64,000 nt of DNA from Phycisphaeraceae bacterium D3-23 (GCA_039555135.1 CP114179.1:2170001-2234000); one strand, 5' to 3'. Shown: positions 16,001 to 25,998, counted from the first letter of the stretch. Made by a program: numbers and translations. Notes: generated by a model not told the origin, from the sequence alone.

Positions 16001-18201
16001 GGTGAGGTCACTCGCCAACCCGCTTCCATATCTCGGTATAGGAAGTACTGAAGAACGGACCGAAGCGCCCGCTTGGTCATCTCTACCGCTTGGCCACGAA
16101 GCTCGGGGTCTTCGGCGTACAAGTCGATGGGCAGATTCATTGCCTGTTCGACTCGCTGCACCAACTCGTCGTAATCCAGCCCCTCACCCTTTGGCATCAT
16201 GGCCCTGTATAGTGCAGAGCGAATCAAGCCGACCTCAACAAAGTCATTGAAGTGCCCAGCCTGGAGCGACGCATCCTGCCGATTATCTGTAAAGCTCAGC
16301 AGTTTCCGTGCTATGCGATCGAGACCATCGTCGGCTCTGAGCCTGAGTATTGCTGCGAGTGCAAGAATGGTTGTGGCCGTGCTACGACCATCGACGCCGA
16401 TAGTTGCGAGTTTGATCGAGTCCCCACGCTGGCGGAATCCATATGACACACGACAATTTGGATTTAAGCAGAATCGAAATGGTGCAGGAAGATAGGTGGC
16501 CGCAATACCTTCGTCATCCAACTTCCCTTTGGTCCCCAGCTTAACATTCTGTGGGACCCACTTCTCCCGAGCCTTTCGAATCCTAAGCGACCCGTCATCA
16601 CGCTCCTCTACCCAATCGTTTGGGACTCTCTGGATAATCTCCTCATCGTTTTCTGGCCAGGCATGTTCTTCAGAGATGTAGACGTACCCTGCCTCATATC
16701 CCTCATCACAAATCGTGCTGAATCTCTCCCTCGGGCGGAGGGGCTCGGCGTCCAGATCCTCGGGCTTCTCGACTCGGTAGTACTCTTGCCCACACCCACG
16801 ACAGAAGACAAAGGGTAGAAGGACCTTGGCTCTATCGCCAGGGACGAACTGTTGCCCCCTAAGCGTAAGGTGAGGCGCACGCTCGACCGGGGAGGCAATT
16901 GGACCCCAGACAGTGTCACCTCGGGTAATGAACTGGTGAAGCCGAAATGCAAACAATGGGAAGCCGTTGTCGGGGTTCTGTGCTGCGACGGCGGTTCCGG
17001 CTTGTAGGTAGCGTTGGATTGCAGATATTGCGAGTACCTCTTCGCAACCGGTAAGCCTAGCGAGTGCCTCAGCGGCCTCACCTTCACCCTCTATTTTCCG
17101 AGGCCGCTGCCGAACTAGCTTACCTGTTGATGCCTCGCGATCTATTCCGAATGTACTCTCGATCCAGCTAGCGAGAACATTCGACTGTAGCGATGTAAAA
17201 TCACATGGTACCTCGCCTGACTCCACCGCTTCTCGGAGCTGAACATTGACAGACTCTTCGCTATAGTCGAACTCTTCTGTCGTTCGTCGAAGTGACTCCC
17301 CAATGATGTTTGCCTCAGGGACTTCCGTACCAAAGACTTTCGTTGCTACTTCAGCAACTGTTTTCATCTGCGCATCTGAGTCACCCTTCGAGACCATCGT
17401 GGCCGAAGTCCCAACACAGATCATCTTCTCGCCGCTGAACGTCTCACGACAACGCCTGACAAGCATGGCGACATCGGCTCCCTGTCGTCCCCGGTACGTA
17501 TGCAATTCATCGAGAACTAGGAACCGGAGGTTCTTGGCGCGTCGGATCAGCCGCTGCTCGTTGATACGGGTGAGAATCAGTTCGAGCATTACATAATTGG
17601 TAAGCAGGATGTCAGGCGGATTGTTAAGTAACCGCTCACGAATCTCTCCGCCTTCTTGACCGGTGTACCGGTGGAACGTCACAGGCGAGGAGCCTTCGTC
17701 GTATCCGAGATCAAGGAACTTGGATAGCTCATCGTGTTGGCTGTTGGCCAGCGCATTCATGGGGTAAACGACAATGGCTTTGATGCCATCCCCGGATCCC
17801 GTTCGCAGAACGTGATCGACGGCGGGAATAATGTATGAGAGGCTTTTACCTGAGCCGGTGCCAGTTGTCAGCACATACGGCTCACCTCTTGCAGCAATAC
17901 GAATTGACTCACTTTGGTGCCGGTGCAGTCGGAGTGGCTTCCCGACTTGATCTTGGTCCGTCTTGATACGAAAAATCTGACCACATTCTTCGTCTAAAAC
18001 ACCTTCTCGTACTAGGTCGTCGATTGTGTCGCCATGTTCGAACGCGGGATTGAGTTGCAGCAGTGGATCGGGCCAAAGCAGTCCGTGATCGACTGCCTCA
18101 TCCACAGCTTTCTTAATCCGGTCGTCACGGATCCGGATAAAACTCTTCGTGTAGTCTGAGTAGTCTGTGATTACCTGCTTATGAAGGTCAAAGACGTCCA
18201 T
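13006..18201 (-). CDS. DEAD/DEAH helicase with DUF1998 and C-terminal nuclease-like domain
   Basis: 1731 aa; start ATG 18201 with GAGG seven bases upstream, preferred to ATG 18234. Helicase motifs: TTGTGSGKSLSY (about residue 117), VLDELHTYRGRQGAD (about 232), CVGTSATM, and AQRSGRAGRSG (about 1029). A cysteine cluster CSACGYCHQQ (about 1313) and CEAACYDCLLDYFNQ (about 1580) mark a DUF1998 module as in MrfA and DrmB. The last about 65 residues contain DFYYDRARAVIYIDG and a final GYLVIRFHHQDI, resembling Vsr/DUF559 endonuclease-fold domains. In DISARM, helicase (DrmA) and DUF1998 (DrmB) functions are separate genes; here they seem to be on one chain. First gene of the operon. Confidence 0.8.
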   Translation of the reverse strand: MDVFDLHKQVITDYSDYTKSFIRIRDDRIKKAVDEAVDHGLLWPDPLLQLNPAFEHGDTIDDLVREGVLDEECGQIFRIKTDQDQVGKPLRLHRHQSESIRIAARGEPYVLTTGTGSGKSLSYIIPAVDHVLRTGSGDGIKAIVVYPMNALANSQHDELSKFLDLGYDEGSSPVTFHRYTGQEGGEIRERLLNNPPDILLTNYVMLELILTRINEQRLIRRAKNLRFLVLDELHTYRGRQGADVAMLVRRCRETFSGEKMICVGTSATMVSKGDSDAQMKTVAEVATKVFGTEVPEANIIGESLRRTTEEFDYSEESVNVQLREAVESGEVPCDFTSLQSNVLASWIESTFGIDREASTGKLVRQRPRKIEGEGEAAEALARLTGCEEVLAISAIQRYLQAGTAVAAQNPDNGFPLFAFRLHQFITRGDTVWGPIASPVERAPHLTLRGQQFVPGDRAKVLLPFVFCRGCGQEYYRVEKPEDLDAEPLRPRERFSTICDEGYEAGYVYISEEHAWPENDEEIIQRVPNDWVEERDDGSLRIRKAREKWVPQNVKLGTKGKLDDEGIAATYLPAPFRFCLNPNCRVSYGFRQRGDSIKLATIGVDGRSTATTILALAAILRLRADDGLDRIARKLLSFTDNRQDASLQAGHFNDFVEVGLIRSALYRAMMPKGEGLDYDELVQRVEQAMNLPIDLYAEDPELRGQAVEMTKRALRSVLQYFLYRDMEAGWRVTSPNLEQCGLLKFEYIGLEDAIDESFWAERGAHGELVAASADQRKRIITVLLDHLRRNLIIKEDSLTPIHQERISEQSRQRLKEQSPWRVDDPNNMVRAGIAWPRSRTPKAHSEDLFLSAQSNYGMFLSRRDVLPLLNGSLSLDDRTKIIRDLLDGLRIWGLVEEVRTDSSGDSISGYQVPSSIMRWTPGDGSKPMIDPLKVTEASAALSAANEYFVAFYKTFVDFGTGLEAREHTAQVDSQDRQEREARFKEGVLPILFCSPTMELGIDIKQLNVVNMRNVPPSPANYAQRSGRAGRSGQPAFVYTYCSGYSPHDQYYFKRPSQMVSGVVTEPRIDLLNRDLIRAHVHAIWLAEAELNLGSTLTELLLVSEDDPSLPLREEVVTKLHHAPTQLKALTTAKRLLTSVHLEEAPWYREECIEEILAQVPQSFNAACNRWRSLYRSAVQQRTVQNRIIGDHTRNAPDRDRAKRLRAQAESQIQILTHARNAFEGDFYSYRYFASEGFLPGYNFPRLPLSAFIPGRRGRRGRDEFISRPRFLAVSEFGPRAVIYHEGARYIINKVNLAFDTDSEELTKFVMRSCSACGYCHQQMNGSLPDLCESCNTPLQATDEVRELVQLQNVTAKRWERITSDEEERQRIGYELKTTFRFSEQDGDLDVQTAEIRDGEQPVGRMTYGDAAHIWRINLGWLRREDQRQRGFVLDVERGYWESNKTAEDNDPSDPMSRRLDRVVPFVEDRRNVLVLRFDEQLTLETMASIQSALKQAIQHLYQLEPSELAAEPLPSKDDRRSLFFYEASEGGAGVLRQLVEDPMALARVARQAIEICHFDSETYEDKGYEMGDGAGCEAACYDCLLDYFNQPDHLLLDRKIAVEVLKQLVSARVESSSGALPRAERIALFYQACDSELERRWLKAVEERHLAIPTHAQHLIENPKTRPDFYYDRARAVIYIDGPPHDTAEQKKVDERMSGELLDRGYLVIRFHHQDIWDDIFKRHPDIFGGVE

Positions 18202-19141
18202 GAAAATCCTCACCTTCTTGTGAACGCGGAGCAATCAAGGATACGTACAGCTCCGGCACAGTCGTGGAGTCTGTATTCGATTGCGTCTCTGCCGTGCGGC
18301 TTTGTGGTTGTGGGGAAGGAACACCACGAATCGAGCGTCAAATCAGCAACTCCTTGACCGGCTTGGACGAGCACTTTTTGCATTGGTGCTCCAAATCCCA
18401 GGGTAGATGGATTCATGAGCCTAGTTTAGCGGAAACGCCCTATTTCAGTCCTTCCCGATGCGGTTCCGGGGTTTTGATTCCATTTTGCCAAGCAGAGTAC
18501 TTGCCTCGCACCATTTTCACCAGCCTTTCTCCGGCCGCGCCACGCCGGACGACCTAGGCCCATGGCACTGGGGTCGCCGCCTACCTCGCCCGAGCATTCA
18601 AACGGCCATGGCGAAGCCATCGGTCTAATGTGTGATCCGTCGAATTGGTGCGAGTCGCGACTTCAACTCGGCTTCAAGAGGTTCTTCTACCTCAGCTGAC
18701 TTCCGCGCCCACGGTCGGAAGGCCAAGCTAGTTGGGCGACTCATCGCCGATCGATCATCGCTGACCGTACAGTAGCAGCCATTGTGTTTGGATCACCGAA
18801 GATGGGTTAGATTCGGGCGGAGATTGCCACCCTCTCCGCTCCCGCCCGCCGGTTCTTCCCAACATCTTCCCAGTGGCGAGGAACTTTCTGTGTCGGTGCG
18901 AAGTGACGAGCCGTGAGGGTCAGAGCCGTAAACTGATTTATGCAATGCATTTATCGCATCGTGGTGGTGCTGGCAGCGGCGTTGAAGGGGTATTCTTCTC
19001 AATCCCGCCCTCTCCGCTTAGCTCACCGCCCGTCAGGGCATTTGCGCCCTAAATCGTGCCTTCTATGGTGCTAAATCGGCGTCCCGTACATCCAGACGGG
19101 CCCTTTTTGATTGGGGCCTGCCCTTCGGGCTTGGCTTTCAT
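18202..19141. other. Gene-free region between the defence operon and the IS
   Basis: About 940 bases with no convincing coding frame on either strand; the short ORFs here lack ribosome sites and recognisable composition. It must hold the promoter of the seven-gene minus-strand operon, but I could not pick out a clear -35/-10 pair. It also holds a weak hairpin followed by five T at 19083-19108, and a stretch near 18996-19020 that loosely resembles the 3' end of a tRNA. The right boundary of the island may lie here. Confidence 0.5.
19083..19108 (+). terminator. Weak rho-independent terminator-like hairpin
   Basis: A CCCGT/ACGGG stem with an eight-base loop is followed by CCC and TTTTT. It is just upstream of the IS left end. 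No plus-strand gene is recognised upstream, so its role is unclear. Confidence 0.35.
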
Positions 19142-20095
19142 TTTGCCCTGTTGACACCATCCCCGCCGCACCCGCTTCCTACCGCCGGATCGCATAGGTC
19201 AGCACCTTCAGCGCCGCGTCGGTCATCAGCCCTGCTCGGTCCACGCGTTGAGCACGCTGCCCATCGTCCGCTTCATCCCGCTCATGAACGACTCGACCTG
19301 CCAACGTGTCCCGTAGCCCAGGTCTTTCTGCGACTGCTCGGTCATCTGCGAACGGTACAGCCCGCCCGGCGGGCCCTCCGCCTTGTGCTTCACCGGCTTG
19401 ATCGCACCCATCACGCCCCAATCCGCGCAGTGCGCATGCACCCACTCCGCGTCATAGCCCGCGTCGGCGTACAGCAGCTCCGGCCGAACCTACAACGCCG
19501 CCTTCTCCATCAACGCCTTCGCCTCGACCTTGTCGTTGCTCGGGCCCCAATCGATCACCATCGACGCCGGGATCAGCGACCCGCACAGCACCAGCACCAG
19601 CACCTTCACGAACTTCTTGCGACGTTTGCCGCTGCGGCTGACGAAGTGCGCCGACGCGGCGCTGCTCTACAAACCCGTCGCGTCCATCGCCGCCTCGACA
19701 TACGACACAGGCTCGGCCTCCGCCTGCGCCAAGGTCGCGAGCATCCCGTCCATCGCCTCCTGCACGCCTTCACGCTGGGCGAACTTCTTCAGCGTCGAGT
19801 CGTGCGGCAGCTTCTTCAATCCGACCGCCTCCCGCAGCTCCGACGCCACCGCCAGCAACTCGATCACCCCGCGGTAGGTCGTCTTGAGGTCGGTGCGCAG
19901 GACCAGACAGGCCATCAGCTACGGCTGGGTGAAGTCCTTACGGCTCTTGTCGCTGCCGTAGGGCGCCAGGTGCCGACGCCCCAACGCCATCGCGATCCCC
20001 ACGACCTTCAACAAACGATCCGGCTGCGCATCCGTGCTCATGCACGACATTTCAGCGCGCAATGCACCGGTGTCAAATGGAATCAACAGGGCAAA
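19142..20095. mobile_element. Insertion sequence, IS5/IS4-like, decayed
   Basis: The element is bounded by a perfect 13-bp inverted repeat, TTTGCCCTGTTGA, at 19142-19154 and as its complement at 20083-20095. Immediately outside both ends is CAT (19139-19141 and 20096-20098), a 3-bp target duplication. The 954-bp length and a DDE-type transposase with a YADAGYD strand and RWQVESFMSGMKR helix fit small IS5/IS4-type elements. The transposase gene inside is disrupted, so the copy is not autonomous. Confidence 0.8.
19179..20041 (-). pseudogene. Transposase pseudogene with three in-frame TAG codons and a 3' frameshift
   Basis: Reading from ATG 20041, one frame runs through the whole element and is interrupted by TAG at 19919-19921, 19667-19669 and 19490-19492. 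Between stops it encodes transposase-like sequence: LGRRHLAPYGSDKSRKDF at the N-terminus, then LPHDSTLKKFAQREG, ELLYADAGYDAEWVH and YGTRWQVESFMSGMKRTM. It meets TGA at 19226-19228, but the expected C-terminus MTDAALKVLTYAIRR continues in another frame to 19179, so one base has been lost near 19229. In this family each TAG position could plausibly have been a glutamine codon (CAG). The protein would be about 287 aa if intact. A plus-strand 356-codon frame over the same region is a shadow. Confidence 0.75.
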
Positions 20096-20321
20096 CATCA
20101 TCCCAACACTTGGACAAGCCGGTTGCGCGATTGGCCGACATGGCGATGCTTCACGGGTGGGGTCGATGGGCCGTCGAACGATATGGGGCGAGTACATCAT
20201 GGAACTCTGCGAGCGCGGTGATGATTGATGGCTTGTATTACGGCCGCGGCACCCCCCGTCGACGACGATGAACGGCGAGCCGATACGCGATTTCGTCGTG
20301 GATCGTATGTTTATCACACGC

Positions 20322-23147
20322 TCAGTACCGCGCGCCGGGCGGCGGCGTGACGGCGTACCAGCGGAGCGTGCCATCGGCGAAGAGGACGGCGAAGTCGTCG
20401 CCCCGGCCTAGCGGCACGACCGAGACCGGGCGAGACTGGTGACGACCAGGCCAGATGATGCGGTCGATGGCGCTGAGTTTGCCGCTGTGTGTGCTGAGGA
20501 TACGGCAACTGTCGGCGTCTGCCGCGACGAGGAGACCGGCGTTGTTCGTGAACGCGATGATCGGCCCATCTACATCCTGCAGCGCACGCTGCGCGTGGTG
20601 CGTCCCGGCGTGGTTCCACACGACGGTGACGCCGGTGATGTGCGCCAGGGCGTAGCGCGACCGGGCGAACGCGGCCGCACCGGCGATCTGCACGATGGGC
20701 CCGCCCATGATTTCTTCATCGACCTGCTTCCCGTTGGCGAAGCGCAGCACGACGCGACCGATCGCAAGGATGACTTCTTCACGCCGGGCGTGCAGGCCGA
20801 TGAGCGGTTCGTCCGGCATGTCCGAAAAACTGAGGATGGCCTGAGGCGAGAGCGCTACGTTGATCGATTGGATCAGCGCACCCTCGTTGTTGTAGGCATT
20901 GAGCACATACTCCGGGGCGTCGGCCTGTGTCCCGACCAAGGCCCATAGCAGGCGCGGCGCATCACCCGATAAGGCGAGGGTCTGGCTGGGCAGGAACGCC
21001 GGCGTCTCGACACTGACCGCGGGGCCCGATTCGATGGGCCGCCACTGCATGCGCTTGACACCCGGCCGCCCCCTCAGGAAGACGGCCAACCCAACGCCAT
21101 TGGGTTCGGGCCGGGCCGCGGCGTGTACGGTGCGTGCATAGGTGTACGGGTCTTCGCAGGCCGTTTCGTCGAGCCAGTCGTAGTCACAGCACAACGATTC
21201 GGTCGCACGCGCGACCCACAGCTTGGGCGCGGGGTCGTGCGCTTCTTTCTCGTCGATCTGCCCGATCGCGAGGACCTGGCCTTCTGCGGCGAAGGCCGCG
21301 TGCCAGTCGCCATCCGGCAGCGCGAGGGTTTGGGTGAGGGCCATGCATTCCGACCGATCGGCGGGCCGGGCCGGCAACATGGGTTTGGAGCGCCGGCTCA
21401 GCTGCGTGATGTAGCGCTGCGCGTCTCGGCCCAGGAGCCGGTCGTCGGGCGCGAGGTGGCGGACGGCGTCGGTGAAGATGCGGGCCTGCGACTCGGAGCG
21501 CTCGCGCGGCAGGTGCAAGCCCGCGAGCCCGAGGGTCGCATCTTCAAGCTGTTGGCGGACGGCCGGCTCGGGGTAGCTCCGGTGTGCCTCGGCGAGGGAG
21601 CGTGCGAGGCGTCCCGCGACGGGCGTCTGCTCGGCGTCGGCGGTGAGCTCTTCGATAATGTCGCTCGCCGGGGCGTGCCGCCCGGTCCGGCCCGCGAAAT
21701 CGAATAGCGCCGCGAGGCAGCCCGCGTCGCGCAACGGCGCGACCGCACCCCGGCGCAGGGCCTGCTCGGTGGCTTCGAGGTCGTGGAGTTTCTGCTCGTA
21801 GAGCTTCGCGGCCGCGAGGTACTGCCGGGCCTCGGCGTGTCGATCGGCGGCGTGGCGGTACCAGCGCTCGGCCTGTTCGTGTTGTTCGAGGCGTTCGTAA
21901 AGCGACGCCGCCTCGATCCAGCGGTCGCGGTCGAGGTAGAGCGCGATGGCGTCGGCGAACAGCCCGCCTCGCTCGAGGCAGCGCGCCGCGGCGACGGGCT
22001 GGCGCAGCTTGTCGCGCAGGATCACCGCCGCCTCGCGGTAGTGCCCGCCTTCTTCAAGCACGCGCGCCGCCGCGTCCGCGTCGCCCAGTAGCTTGCCGTA
22101 TATGTAAGCCGCCCGCCGATACCGCCCGGCCGCAGCCTCATTCACCGCCATTTCGCGGTACCGCTTGCTCAGCTCACGGCGCTGTTCCTCGGCGATCTCC
22201 CACGGGTCGGCCGGCCCGCCGCCGTACATCCCGCCCAGCGAGAAGCCTGTGTTTTGCCGTGTCAGTTCGTTGCCCGCCTGCCCCATCCCGCGCGCCTGCG
22301 ATAGACCCGACAGCGGGATCGCATACGACAACGCCTCGGCCGACTTCTTGCCCAGCATGTCGAGCAGCCGGTTGATCTCCTGGTTGCGCTTGCGCTGGTC
22401 GGCGCGCTGCGGCGTGTTCTGCCGAGCGTTCGCCCACGCGCCGAGCTTGTCGATCCATGTCGGCCGACCGCTGGTGGCCGGGGCCTTCGACGCGAGCCAG
22501 CCGAGCACGCCCGCCAGCCCGCCGACCATGCCTTGGCCCGCCTTGTTGATCGTGCCGGGCTCGCCCTCGTCATCCGTCGGCGGCAGCTCGCTCAACGGTT
22601 TGTCGCCCAGCCCCACGCCGAGTTGCGCATCAAGCTCCTCCAGCGTCATCACCTGCGTCGGCTCGATCGCCACAAGCCGAGACCCCACGCCCGCGCCGGG
22701 CTCGGGCATCGACCACGCCGTTGCGCGCAGCGCACTGCCCGACAGCAGGTCCATCAAGCGCAGCACTTCGCCGGGCTCGTAACCCACCAGCCCGACGCTC
22801 GGGTGGAACACTGCGCTGGGCGTGGCGAGCAGCGTCGCGAGCTCGGCGTCGGTCACCGCCGGGTCGAGCCGGGCGTGTGTCGGGACGAACAATCGCTCGG
22901 CGACGAGCGCGTAGGGCTGCGCCTGCGGCGTCGGCCGCGTGTACAGCGTTGGGCCTGTGAGCAGCGCGGCGATCGGCGTGCGGTCATGCGCCGAACGCGG
23001 GATCAGGCGGAGCTCCAGCTGGCTCAGCGCAACGCCGGTCTGCGCCGCAGCGGACAGCCACGCTGCCGCCTCGCCGCCCGGGACCAGCCAGGCGGTCGGC
23101 TCACGCATCGCATGCGCACATAGAACTAGGCGGAGTTCGCAGTTCAC
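20322..23147 (-). CDS. TPR-like and beta-propeller protein of a MoxR-vWA-bpX ternary system (bpX6-like)
   Basis: 941 aa; GTG start at 23147 overlaps the preceding stop by 4 bases (GTGA). The N-terminal third is mixed, followed by a low-complexity linker. Residues about 310-480 are helical repeats with recurring AAAYIYGKLLGD and AARCLERGGLFADA patterns, like TPR or clathrin-type repeats. The C-terminal 350 residues are beta-rich and look like propeller blades. The gene is the last of a minus-strand operon with MoxR and vWA genes, which matches the MoxR-vWA-bpX conflict systems; large last genes of this kind carry bpX domains. The exact bpX class is from memory and unverified. Confidence 0.6.
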   Translation of the reverse strand: MNCELRLVLCAHAMREPTAWLVPGGEAAAWLSAAAQTGVALSQLELRLIPRSAHDRTPIAALLTGPTLYTRPTPQAQPYALVAERLFVPTHARLDPAVTDAELATLLATPSAVFHPSVGLVGYEPGEVLRLMDLLSGSALRATAWSMPEPGAGVGSRLVAIEPTQVMTLEELDAQLGVGLGDKPLSELPPTDDEGEPGTINKAGQGMVGGLAGVLGWLASKAPATSGRPTWIDKLGAWANARQNTPQRADQRKRNQEINRLLDMLGKKSAEALSYAIPLSGLSQARGMGQAGNELTRQNTGFSLGGMYGGGPADPWEIAEEQRRELSKRYREMAVNEAAAGRYRRAAYIYGKLLGDADAAARVLEEGGHYREAAVILRDKLRQPVAAARCLERGGLFADAIALYLDRDRWIEAASLYERLEQHEQAERWYRHAADRHAEARQYLAAAKLYEQKLHDLEATEQALRRGAVAPLRDAGCLAALFDFAGRTGRHAPASDIIEELTADAEQTPVAGRLARSLAEAHRSYPEPAVRQQLEDATLGLAGLHLPRERSESQARIFTDAVRHLAPDDRLLGRDAQRYITQLSRRSKPMLPARPADRSECMALTQTLALPDGDWHAAFAAEGQVLAIGQIDEKEAHDPAPKLWVARATESLCCDYDWLDETACEDPYTYARTVHAAARPEPNGVGLAVFLRGRPGVKRMQWRPIESGPAVSVETPAFLPSQTLALSGDAPRLLWALVGTQADAPEYVLNAYNNEGALIQSINVALSPQAILSFSDMPDEPLIGLHARREEVILAIGRVVLRFANGKQVDEEIMGGPIVQIAGAAAFARSRYALAHITGVTVVWNHAGTHHAQRALQDVDGPIIAFTNNAGLLVAADADSCRILSTHSGKLSAIDRIIWPGRHQSRPVSVVPLGRGDDFAVLFADGTLRWYAVTPPPGARY

Positions 23148-25998
23148 ATCATCCGTTTCAGGATCGGCAGAATCAGTTCGCGGTAGGCCTCGGCCCCCGT
23201 GAGCTGCAAGGCCTCGGGGTTGGGGAAGTAGTATCGGTCACCGAACACACGGCCGTCGGAGAACCAGCCGGACACATTGTTCTGCTCGAAGACCAGCGTC
23301 ACCTCGCCCAGCGCCTTGTCGTCGGGCTGGAGGTGGAGCATGCCTCGGCTGTCCAGCACGATACGCCCTGTCTTGACGGCGGGCGCTTCGGTGGTTGGCA
23401 GGTGCAGTGTGCCGTGTTGGTCGAGTTTGACACTGCTATACACGCCGCTGTAGTTGATCGCCGAGAGCTTGTAGCGCGTCCCGGCGGGTGAAGCGATGGT
23501 ACGGAACGGCTGATACCCGATGTGTTTATCTTCGCCGTGCTGCGGGCGTAGGTAGAGGCCGTCGCCCCGAACCTCGAGCTGCGAGATATCCTTGCGCGAG
23601 ACGAGCTCAAGGATCGGCTCGCCGCCGTCGTAGGTCTGGAACTGCGCCCCGGTGAATTTCACGCGCGGCGACCGGCGGATACACATCTTCGCGATGTCGG
23701 GCTCGAGCCAGGTGTCGCTGAGCGTTCCTGGGGCAACCTTCTTGACTTGGATGCCCTGATCGCCGACCACAACCTGCCGGGAGACGGCCACCTGTTTTTT
23801 CGACAATGTGTAAAGCTGGATGCGTTTGGCGTCGCGCGAGACATTGACCCGCGCGTCGCGGCCAATCGGTTCCAGCAGGCAGTCAGGTGTGTTACGCGGC
23901 GGGTCGAAATCGCGGTAAACCGCGCCGTCTTTACTGACTACGGTCGGGGTATCGCTGCCTTCGTGCTCAACGATCTTTAGGACGCTGTAGGGCTTGATCT
24001 TCGGGTTGAACCGATCAATCTGTATCTGATTCGCGTCGTACTGGAGTCGCGACCACACATGGTTTTTGTCAAACAGGTATCGCCCGTCCATCCGAAAACT
24101 TCGCATGCCGCCGCGCGGAAAGTCAAGCTGAGCCAACACCTGCCCGGTGAGTGGATCGATCGCGCAGATGTAGCCCCGGCTGGCGGCCAGCACGACACCG
24201 CGTTGACACGTGACGCCGATCACCATGCTCTCGCCGGGCAGCTCAATCGGGCGGACTTCGGCGGTGTTGTTTTCGAGGTCGATGGTGAGCGTGTGAAGCT
24301 CCGCGTTTTTGCCCAGCCGGCCGATGATCGCGTCGATCGGTGCGGGCTGTGTGCCGGCCGCGCACCAGAGCAGCTTGTTCGATGGCAGCGTGTCGCCCAG
24401 CTGGATCGGCCCGAACGCGCGCTGGTCCCACATCGTCAGCCGATGGTCGCCCGTGAGGACGTATGCGCGGTGCCCCTTCGTCGGGCTGAACCAGGCGGAC
24501 TTCATATCGAACTGGTGCGGGATGCGCAGCGGGAGTGTGTTTTGACGGATCGCGGCGGGGAAGCCACCCTCTTTGGCGTGGTCGATGAGCGGCTGCGTCT
24601 TCTTGGATTTTTCGAGCAGGTCGTTGGGGTCGACGGTGGTGTGTGCGAGCTGGCGCATCCCCCGCGGCGCTGCGCATGAGCAGCATAACGCGGCCGTTGG
24701 CGTCGACCGTGACGATGTACAGCGCAGCGCTGCGCTGGTCACTCAGCATGCGTATGACGGCGGGGTCTTTCAGCGAGCGGGCATGGGTGACGATGACGAG
24801 TTCGCCGGCGTCTTGCTTGGCGATACGTTCGGCAGCGAGCTCGATCGCGGCGGCGGGCGTAAGGTTAAGTTCCAGCTTGCCCAGCAGCGTTTCGAGCCCG
24901 GCCGGCGTCAGCGGGTCGGCGGGGGCCGAGCCCGCGTAGGTCGTGTGGTGGCAGGCGAGTTCTACCCCCGCGTCGCCGCCCGCGCACAGCGCGAGCGCGG
25001 CCGCGACCGCGATCAGCCGGGGCACGCCCCACTGCCGCAGCCCGACGTCGATGATGAGTTCCCGGCTGATCGGCGGCTGGGCCTTGCCCTCCTCGCGCCG
25101 CAAGGTACAGCGCCTGATTGTTCGCGACACGCACCGCGAGAGTGAGGTCGTCCTGCGCGAGCTCGCTCAAGAGCAGCCGGTCGAGCCGGCCGCGGTTGGT
25201 AATATCGCTCAGCCCGCCCAGCGGCATGTCGCGTGGTTGGCCCAGCCCGCGCGGCAGCCGGAGCGCGGCCAGCAGGTCGCGCGTCACTTTGCCCAGCGCG
25301 GCATATTGTTCATCGGCGCACAGGTGCTCGATCATCGACCGCGCTGCGTCACAGGCCGGCGGTAGCTCATCGAGTGCTTCGATGGGCTGGGCTTCGGCCT
25401 CCAGCCCCGTATTAGCAAAGCGGCGAAGCGACTCGGGCGTCACACGGTCAAGCCCGTCGTCAAGCGTGCGCAGGTCCAATAGCAGCCGATCGAATCCGTC
25501 CCGCGACGCGCTGCCCGCGAGCATCTCAATCGACGGCCCGGCACGCAGCACCTCGATCACAGGACCCGCCTGGTCTGCCGGGACCTCGGTGATGCAGCTG
25601 TCGAAGACAAGCTGGAGGGCGGCGCGGCGCTGCGCCGGGTCGTCCACCGCCGTGACGACCTGGTGGAAGTCGGCGAGCTTCCCGGTGACGCGCTCATGCA
25701 GTCCGGCGGGCAGGTAGCGGCCAGCATTCTCATAGATCGAGACGCAGGTGGTCTGCAAACGGTCGAGCGCCGCGCGGTTCTCCCACCCACGCTTCATCGC
25801 GTCCAGCACCAGCAGCAACGCGCCGAGCGGCGGCAGACCGCCCTCATCAAACGTGGACAGCGCATCGGCCAGCTCCGGGCGGAACGCGAGCAGCTCGCGC
25901 GTCGGAAGCGTCAATGCGCTGCCGTCCTGCTCCCACTGCCAGAACGTGGGCAGCGAAGGTGCAAGATACTTCTTTGCGACCAGCATGTCGGTCAGCAT
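23144..25998 (-). CDS. vWA and beta-propeller protein of the MoxR ternary system, two apparent frameshifts
   Basis: Start ATG 25998 overlaps the upstream stop by seven bases. The N-terminal about 300 residues (MLTDMLVAKKYLAPSL onward) are helical. The frame then shifts in 25092-25103, where an extra base in a GCG/GCG stretch must be skipped to read REEGKAQPPISRELIIDVG, the start of a vWA domain with MIDAS-like IIDVGLRQWGVPR. A second shift lies in the run of five C at 24659-24663; skipping one base restores RSAAGMRQLAHTTVDPND, leading into a C-terminal propeller (ending LPILKRMM). The rejoined protein is about 950 aa. Conservation on both sides of each break suggests either very recent damage or sequencing indels. 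MoxR AAA+ proteins act on vWA partners, so these two genes are functionally linked. Confidence 0.65.

Noticed and set aside
18996-19020. Stretch resembling the 3' end of a tRNA or tmRNA
   Set aside because: The T-loop sequence is not canonical and no matching acceptor, D-arm or anticodon arm is found upstream; at most a degenerate attachment-site relic.
19179-20041. UAG recoded as glutamine
   Set aside because: TAG serves as an ordinary stop in neighbouring genes (961 and 55211-55213), and the transposase also has a frameshift, so decay is simpler.
19151-20221. A 356-codon plus-strand open frame rich in His and Arg
   Set aside because: It is antisense to the transposase pseudogene; composition is a GC-driven shadow and no motif is present.
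23144-24742. Separate 532-codon gene starting at 24742
   Set aside because: Its first about 30 residues are out-of-frame vWA sequence; the real propeller begins after the C5 run and belongs to the gene starting at 25998.
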